Assembly (NCBI GenBank): GCA_964542875.1
Contig: CAZIWA010000056.1
Coordinates: forward strand, 1 to 35,724
DNA length: 35,724 nucleotides
Reading direction: 5' to 3'
DNA from: CAZGOM01 sp964542875
GTDB lineage: Bacteria > Planctomycetota > Phycisphaerae > Phycisphaerales > Phycisphaeraceae
Shown here: piece after piece, positions 31,469 to 35,724 of the stretch
Layout of the letters: each line of letters begins with the position of its first letter
Numbering within the stretch: position 1 is the first letter of the stretch
Notes under the pieces: generated by a model
What the model was told of the DNA's origin: nothing
Seen by the model: the letters and a program-made list of their open reading frames with translations, nothing else
Databases searched by the model: none
Made by a program: the position numbers and the translations under genes

Positions 31469-32371
31469 TCAATACCGCTCCCCGCGGTCCCACGTCCGCG
31501 AAAGGCTCGTGTATTCCTCCAGCATCGGCTTCCAGCGTTCCGGCGCCTTCGCCAGAAACGCCTTTGCCTGGTCCGGCAGCGGCCACGGCGCATTGAGCTT
31601 CCCGCTCTTGGGCCGAAAGCCCACCGCGCAGGAGTACCGGTTTTCCGTCCCGTTGTGCGTAAACACCCCGTGGTACGTCCGCGCCGCAAAAATAATCAAG
31701 TCACCCGGGTCCGTATAAAGCGGAATCATCCCCGGCACATCAAAGTTGCAATACCCTGCTTTGGTCGGGTCACCCTTCCGGTAGAACGTCTTGCGATCTT
31801 CCGTCAGCTCAAACCCTTCCGGGCCCTTCCAGTCGGGCGTATGGGAGTCTTCGATCAGCCCCAGCCCGCCGCGCGAAGGATGCGTCCCGTTCAGATAGAA
31901 CCAAAACCCAGACGGCCACTCGCCCGAGTTAAGCACCTGATTAGATTGCGTCGGGGTCTCCCGCTTGGCCACCCAATCCGTGTGCCACATCCCAAACGAT
32001 GCACCCGGCGACTTCAAAATCGCCGCCGACCGGTTCAGCGTCACATCCCGCGTCCCCAGCATCTTGTAAAACAATTCCATGTACGGCTGGTAATCCAGCA
32101 TCTTCTGCATCGGCTCAGACACTTCCACAAACGTCGTCTGAAACCGCGTCTCACCCGGCCGCAAATCCTTGTTGGGATTCAGAATCTCATCGATCGACCG
32201 CTTTAGATCCACCACCCAGTCGCCCGGGATAAACCCCTTCACCACGGCAAACCCGTGCTTCTCATTGCATGCCACAATCTCATCATGCTCATACGGCTGA
32301 AACTCATACCGATAAGCAAGCTTGGGCTTCTCAGGCAAAGGCAGCGCCGCAGTTACAGTCGCAGTAGTCAT
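31469..32371 (-). CDS. Phytanoyl-CoA dioxygenase (PhyH) family protein, copy 2
   Basis: A 2-oxoglutarate/Fe(II)-dependent oxygenase of 300 residues. The iron ligands are readable as His130 and Asp132 (MWHTDW) and His234 (RTYHGVFTHN); Arg245 (NRYSCAV) is a candidate 2-oxoglutarate anchor. Other shared stretches are HGFAVVKGFIPGDWV and WPSGFWFYLNGTHPSRGGLG. PhyH enzymes hydroxylate many substrates and this one cannot be assigned. It closely resembles the upstream gene along the whole length, so they arose by tandem duplication. GGAAGG lies ahead of the ATG, and the strong terminator follows. The AraC regulator upstream of the pair probably controls both. Confidence 0.93.
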   Translation of the reverse strand: MTTATVTAALPLPEKPKLAYRYEFQPYEHDEIVACNEKHGFAVVKGFIPGDWVVDLKRSIDEILNPNKDLRPGETRFQTTFVEVSEPMQKMLDYQPYMELFYKMLGTRDVTLNRSAAILKSPGASFGMWHTDWVAKRETPTQSNQVLNSGEWPSGFWFYLNGTHPSRGGLGLIEDSHTPDWKGPEGFELTEDRKTFYRKGDPTKAGYCNFDVPGMIPLYTDPGDLIIFAARTYHGVFTHNGTENRYSCAVGFRPKSGKLNAPWPLPDQAKAFLAKAPERWKPMLEEYTSLSRTWDRGERY

Positions 32372-32402
32372 CGCATCAACCTTCCAAAAAAGAACTTCCT
32401 TC

Positions 32403-32430
32403 CCTAGACCCTAGACCCCAGACCCTTCCT
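32403..32430. repeat. Heptamer tandem repeat (CCCTAGA-type)
   Basis: CCCTAGA, CCCTAGA, CCCCAGA and CCCTTCC follow in register, in the 62-base spacer between the two PhyH genes. Confidence 0.6.
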
Positions 32431-32433
32431 CAA

Positions 32434-33315
32434 TCAATACTTCTTCACATCCCAGGTCCGAGAAAGCCCCGTGTACCCTTCCAGCAGCCCCTTCCACCGC
32501 GCCGGCGCACCCGCCACAAACTTCTGCGCAGATTCTGGCAGCGGCCAAGGCGCATTCAGCTTCGCGCTTTTGGGCCGGAAGCCCACCGCGCATGAAAGCC
32601 TCGGCTCCGTCCCATTGTGCGTGAATACCCCATGGTACGTCCTCGCGGCAAAGATAATCAGGTCACCCGGGTCGGTATACAGCGGGAGCAATCCCGGCAC
32701 GTCGTAATCGCAGTACCCACTCTTTTTCGGGTCGCCCTTCTTATAAAACGTCTTCCGGTCCTCCGTCAGTTCAAAGCCTTCCGGACCCGGCCATGTCAGC
32801 TCATGCGAGTCTTCGATCAGCGCCAGTCCGCCCCGGCTCGGATGCGTTCCGTTCAGATAAAACCAGAACCCCGACGGCCACTCGCCCGAGTTAAGAATGT
32901 CGTCCACGTACTTGATCTCATCGGTCTTGGGCCGCCAATCCGTGTGCCACATCCCAAACGGTGTTTGAGGCGCTTTCAAAATCGCCGCCGACCGGTTCAG
33001 CGTCATGTCCTCAGTCCCCAGCATCGCCGCAAACAAGTTCATATAAGGCTTGTAATCCATTAGCCGCTGCAGCGGCTCAGACGTCTCCACAAACGTAGAC
33101 GCCACCCGCGTCTCCCCAGGCCGCAAATCACCCTTGGGGTCAAGCGTCTGCGTGATCGACTGCTTCAAATCCGTCACCCAGTCCCCCGGCAAAAACCCTT
33201 TCACCACCGCAAAACCGTGCTTGTTGTTGCAATCGATAATCGCATCCGTCTCATAAGGCAGAAACTCATACTTGTACGAAAGATTGGGTTTCCCGGGCAG
33301 TTGCAGCGTGGTCAT
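32434..33315 (-). CDS. Phytanoyl-CoA dioxygenase (PhyH) family protein, copy 1
   Basis: First gene of the tandem pair, 293 residues. Iron ligands are His124 and Asp126 (MWHTDW) and His228 (RTYHGVFTHNG). The sequence tracks the other copy: KHGFAVVKGFLPGDWVTDL, RPGETRVASTFVETSEPLQ, NSGEWPSGFWFYLNGTHPSR and FRPKSAKLNAPWPLPESA. The differences are spread out and leave all motif residues intact, so both copies should be active, perhaps on related substrates. It is transcribed away from the AraC gene, 89 bases apart. Plain oxygenases of unknown substrate next to AraC regulators are frequent in planctomycetes. Confidence 0.93.
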   Translation of the reverse strand: MTTLQLPGKPNLSYKYEFLPYETDAIIDCNNKHGFAVVKGFLPGDWVTDLKQSITQTLDPKGDLRPGETRVASTFVETSEPLQRLMDYKPYMNLFAAMLGTEDMTLNRSAAILKAPQTPFGMWHTDWRPKTDEIKYVDDILNSGEWPSGFWFYLNGTHPSRGGLALIEDSHELTWPGPEGFELTEDRKTFYKKGDPKKSGYCDYDVPGLLPLYTDPGDLIIFAARTYHGVFTHNGTEPRLSCAVGFRPKSAKLNAPWPLPESAQKFVAGAPARWKGLLEGYTGLSRTWDVKKY

Positions 33316-33369
33316 GGGGTTTCCTTGTTTTGCGGTATGCGATGATTATCTCCAACAAAAACGCCGAGT

Positions 33370-33386
33370 AAATCAACAAATGATTT
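33370..33386. promoter_or_regulatory. Possible operator between PhyH and AraC genes
   Basis: AAATCA and TGATTT form an inverted repeat with a 5-base centre, in the AT-rich 89-base divergent spacer. An AraC-type regulator would more often use direct repeats, so the link is tentative. Confidence 0.4.
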
Positions 33387-33404
33387 AAAAACATTTCTAA
33401 AACG

Positions 33405-34223
33405 ATGATCTACCGTTACCATCTGTGCATGAGAATCTGGGGCGGCAAAGCCCTCCATCCCGCAAACCACCACTTCAAACGCCCCCCAGGCTTCCGCTAC
33501 TGGACATACTGGACCGTTCACGAAGGCGCTTCTCAATTCATTCGGGAAGGCATCAGGTTCGCCTGCCAGGCCCGCCACAGCTTCATTCTCCCCCCCAATC
33601 ACCCTTACGAAATGCCCTCCAGCCTCAACAAGCAGCCGTGGCTGGAAACCTACATCATCTTCGAGCCCCCTCCCGAATGGCTCGCTTTCATGGACTGGCC
33701 CTCCTCCATTGTCGGCCTGCGCATGCTGGACCTCTCCGCCTCCTCCGCCTGGGCGCAATACTCCGCCGCCCTCGACATCCTTGCCGAATCATTCAGGCTC
33801 CCCCCCGAAGCCGGCATGCCCTACCGCAAAAACGCCTTTGAACGCGTGCTGCTGGTCGCAAACCTCTTCAACCCCGCAGCCCAGGCCATCAAGCGCGATC
33901 AGCGGATCAAAGACATCATCCGCTACCTCTCCGACAACCTCGCCACCCCTGCCACCATCACGTCCCTGGCGCGCAGCGCCCACCTTTCCGACGCCCGCTT
34001 TGCCCAGCTCTTCAAACAGGAAACCGGCGTCAGCGTCATGCAATTTCTTGAAAGCCAGCGCATCGCCCGTGCCCGCGAACTCCTCGTCACCACAAACCTC
34101 CCCATCAAACAAATCGCCCGCCTCACCGGCTTTGAAAACCCCTTCCATTTCTCCACCCGCTTCAAACGCCTCACCAACCAAACCCCACGCAGCTACCGCC
34201 TCATCCCCGAATACTCTCAATAA
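33405..34223 (+). CDS. AraC family transcriptional regulator
   Basis: 272 residues. The C-terminal third has two helix-turn-helix units: TITSLARSAHLSDARFAQLF, then LPIKQIARLTGFENPFHFST and FKRLTNQTPRSYR, the AraC/XylS signature. The N-terminal part (about residues 1-165) is a sensor region with a cupin-like pattern, RYWTYWTVHEGASQFIREG and ILPPNHPYEMPS. It probably binds a small ligand and activates the divergent PhyH pair. The start could be the ATG at 33405 or the one at 33429; no ribosome binding site decides it. It ends before a hairpin at 34255-34283. Confidence 0.92.
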   Translation: MIYRYHLCMRIWGGKALHPANHHFKRPPGFRYWTYWTVHEGASQFIREGIRFACQARHSFILPPNHPYEMPSSLNKQPWLETYIIFEPPPEWLAFMDWPSSIVGLRMLDLSASSAWAQYSAALDILAESFRLPPEAGMPYRKNAFERVLLVANLFNPAAQAIKRDQRIKDIIRYLSDNLATPATITSLARSAHLSDARFAQLFKQETGVSVMQFLESQRIARARELLVTTNLPIKQIARLTGFENPFHFSTRFKRLTNQTPRSYRLIPEYSQ

Positions 34224-34254
34224 ACCGGGTGCATGACAGATTCGGTGTCTGGAC

Positions 34255-34283
34255 CGGGAGCGCCGGCGTCCCGCCGGCTCCCG
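34255..34283 (+). terminator. Possible terminator after the AraC gene
   Basis: CGGGAG pairs with CTCCCG, and CCGGCG with CGCCGG, around a three-base loop with a two-base bulge. No T-run follows, so it is a weak call. The rest of the 277-base spacer holds the heptamer repeat at 34401-34428 and no gene. Confidence 0.5.
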
Positions 34284-34400
34284 ATCAACCACCTTCACCG
34301 ACATAAGTGAACTCTTCAGTCACCAGTCTCCCTGAAATCTGCTCTCTCTCCAGAATCCGCCATGCACCCCAATAAACCCATCAGGAAACTCTCTCCTGCT

Positions 34401-34428
34401 TAGCTTCTTGCTTATCACTTCTAACTTC
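34401..34428. repeat. Heptamer tandem repeat (nnnCTTn), four units
   Basis: TAGCTTC, TTGCTTA, TCACTTC and TAACTTC follow in register, in the spacer before the kinase gene. Confidence 0.6.
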
Positions 34429-34500
34429 GTCCCCCCTCCCCGGTTATCCTAAAACCGCCTTCGCACCGTTCCTCATTCTTCCCCTAAAACCGGACGCTCC

Positions 34501-35709
34501 ATGGAACAGATCAAAACCATGTCGGTATTGAATTTCGGTTCGCTCAATATCGATCATGTCTACCGACTGGATTCCATCGTCCGGCCCGGCGAAACCGTCG
34601 CCACTCACACCTATCAGGTCTTCGCAGGCGGCAAAGGCGCCAATCAATCCGCCGCCCTCGCCCGCGCCGAAGCCATGGTCACTCACGCAGGTCGCCTCGG
34701 CGCTGACGGCCGCTGGCTCGCCGAAAAGCTCTACCGCGCCGGCGTTCTCACCCGCCACGTCATCATCGACGACCACGCCCCCTCCGGTCACGCCGTCATC
34801 CAGGTCGACGCCAACGGCCAAAACGCCATCTTCCTCTTCCCCGGCACCAACAGTCAGATCACCGACGACCAGATCGCCAAGGCCCTCGACGACTGCGAAC
34901 CCGGCACCGTCGTCCTCCTTCAAAACGAAATCAACAAGGTCGATCAGATCATCACCCAGGCCGGCAAACGTGGGCTCTGGGTCTCCTTCAATCCTGCTCC
35001 CTTCAACAAAGAGGTCCTCTCCTACCCCTTAGACCAGATCGACCTCTTCATCGTCAACCAGACCGAAGCCCAGGGCCTCGCCGGCCTTCCCGAAACCGCC
35101 GACGATCAAACCACCCTCCACGCCCTCACCCAGAAGTTCCCCCTCGCCGAAATCATCATGACCCTCGGCGCAAACGGCGTTTTCTACCAGCGAGGCCGCC
35201 GCCCCATCCCCATGCCCATCGGCCTCGGCGATGACGACACCCCGCTCTCCGTCCACACCCGACCCAACACCCCGCCCACCTTCAACCCCAAAACCGACAA
35301 AGGCCAGGACCTCGGCGTCCTCCTCGTCGAGCGCTCCATCATCTCCCCCCGCCAACTCATGGCGGCAATCATCACCCAAGCCAAAGCCCAACCCCTCCTC
35401 CCCCTCGAAGACGTCATCTGGAAAATGGACTTCGCTCCCGCCGACATCATCTCCAAAGCCGTCGCCGCCCAACGCGGCCTCACCCACTACGACATCACCG
35501 CCCCCATCCACGTCCCCGCCTCCAAGGTCAACGTCGTAGACACCACCGCCGCCGGCGACACTTTCATCGGCTACTACCTCGCCTTCCGCCTCGAGGGCAA
35601 ATCCATCGAAGACGCCCTCACCACCGCCTCCAAAGCCGCCGGCCTCTGCTGCACCCGCCCCGGCGCCATGGACGCCATCCCCACCCGCGCCGAAGTCCTC
35701 GAAACCTGA
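34501..35709 (+). CDS. PfkB/ribokinase-family kinase with inserted MshEN-like domain
   Basis: A sugar or nucleoside kinase of the PfkB family, 402 residues against about 310 for ribokinase. The kinase parts are NFGSLNIDHVYRLD, the substrate motif FAGGKGANQSAALAR (41-55), NPAPFN, IVNQTEAQGL, IIMTLGANGVFY, and the catalytic VVDTTAAGDTFIGYYLAF with Asp353. Between the strand at 220-240 and the catalytic motif sit about 93 extra residues (~241-333). They contain two 24-residue units in the spacing of MshEN/GspE N-terminal domains: residues 270-293 (LGVLLVERSIISPRQL, ending in Gln) and 301-324 (DVIWKMDFAPADIISK, ending in Gln). MshEN domains bind cyclic di-GMP in some proteins, but the Arg of the RLG motif is Asp in unit 1 and Pro in unit 2. 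The substrate is unknown. Confidence 0.88.
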   Translation: MEQIKTMSVLNFGSLNIDHVYRLDSIVRPGETVATHTYQVFAGGKGANQSAALARAEAMVTHAGRLGADGRWLAEKLYRAGVLTRHVIIDDHAPSGHAVIQVDANGQNAIFLFPGTNSQITDDQIAKALDDCEPGTVVLLQNEINKVDQIITQAGKRGLWVSFNPAPFNKEVLSYPLDQIDLFIVNQTEAQGLAGLPETADDQTTLHALTQKFPLAEIIMTLGANGVFYQRGRRPIPMPIGLGDDDTPLSVHTRPNTPPTFNPKTDKGQDLGVLLVERSIISPRQLMAAIITQAKAQPLLPLEDVIWKMDFAPADIISKAVAAQRGLTHYDITAPIHVPASKVNVVDTTAAGDTFIGYYLAFRLEGKSIEDALTTASKAAGLCCTRPGAMDAIPTRAEVLET

Positions 35710-35724
35710 ACCCGGAACTGGAGT

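Overview
The window looks like chromosomal DNA of a GC-rich planctomycete-type bacterium, probably class Phycisphaerae; this is an inference from gene content. Supporting signs are a type II pseudopilin-like exported protein, tandem PhyH oxygenases beside a divergent AraC regulator, DUF4198 and kelch proteins with signal peptides, zinc-ribbon membrane proteins, many small lipoproteins, and a dispersed str operon (fusA lies about 8.7 kb before rpsL-rpsG, with rplM-rpsI in between). Coding DNA is strongly C-rich at third positions. I see no tRNA, rRNA, CRISPR array or transposase.

Layout. 1-3.1 kb: 3' part of fusA, then rplM-rpsI with promoter and terminators. 3.4-10.2 kb (mostly minus strand): a zinc-ribbon membrane protein, pgeF, an enlarged signal peptidase I, two paralogous lipoproteins and a family 2 glycosyltransferase. 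10.2-11.4 kb: rpsL and rpsG. 11.57-20.0 kb (plus strand): a gene block headed by a SAM-I (S-box) riboswitch with its own terminator. It holds a threonine-synthase-like PLP enzyme, a GxxExxY protein framed by 32-bp inverted repeats, a ThiS/MoaD-like sulfur carrier ending in Gly-Gly, a NIL-domain protein, a GNAT, a VOC protein, an E1-like ThiF/MoeB enzyme, three DinB-like proteins, a small membrane protein and a cysteine-desulfurase-like enzyme. 20.1-25.7 kb: membrane and lipoproteins, a GT4-like glycosyltransferase and a double amidohydrolase. 25.8-31.3 kb (minus): two kelch proteins, one with YHS-like metal-binding domains, a DUF4198 protein, an anchored Cys protein and a pseudopilin-like protein with a clear promoter. 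31.4-34.2 kb: two PhyH oxygenases and a divergent AraC regulator. 34.5-35.7 kb: a PfkB/ribokinase-type kinase with a foreign domain in the middle.

How the genes may work together. The most coherent unit is 11.6-20.0 kb. A SAM-repressed switch controls a fold-type II PLP enzyme of the threonine synthase family together with the parts of a protein-thiocarboxylate sulfur relay (desulfurase, E1, carrier). I infer a route to homocysteine in which O-phosphohomoserine, rather than O-acetylhomoserine, accepts sulfur from the carrier. It resembles the CysO/CysM and HcyS/MetY systems in logic but uses a ThrC-like enzyme. A SAM OFF-switch on a genuine threonine synthase would make little metabolic sense.

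Other points worth a look are the kinase with an inserted MshEN-like domain, the framed GxxExxY gene, a natural Arg88 in ribosomal protein S12 (a streptomycin-resistance residue), and a set of period-7 degenerate tandem repeats in many intergenic spacers.
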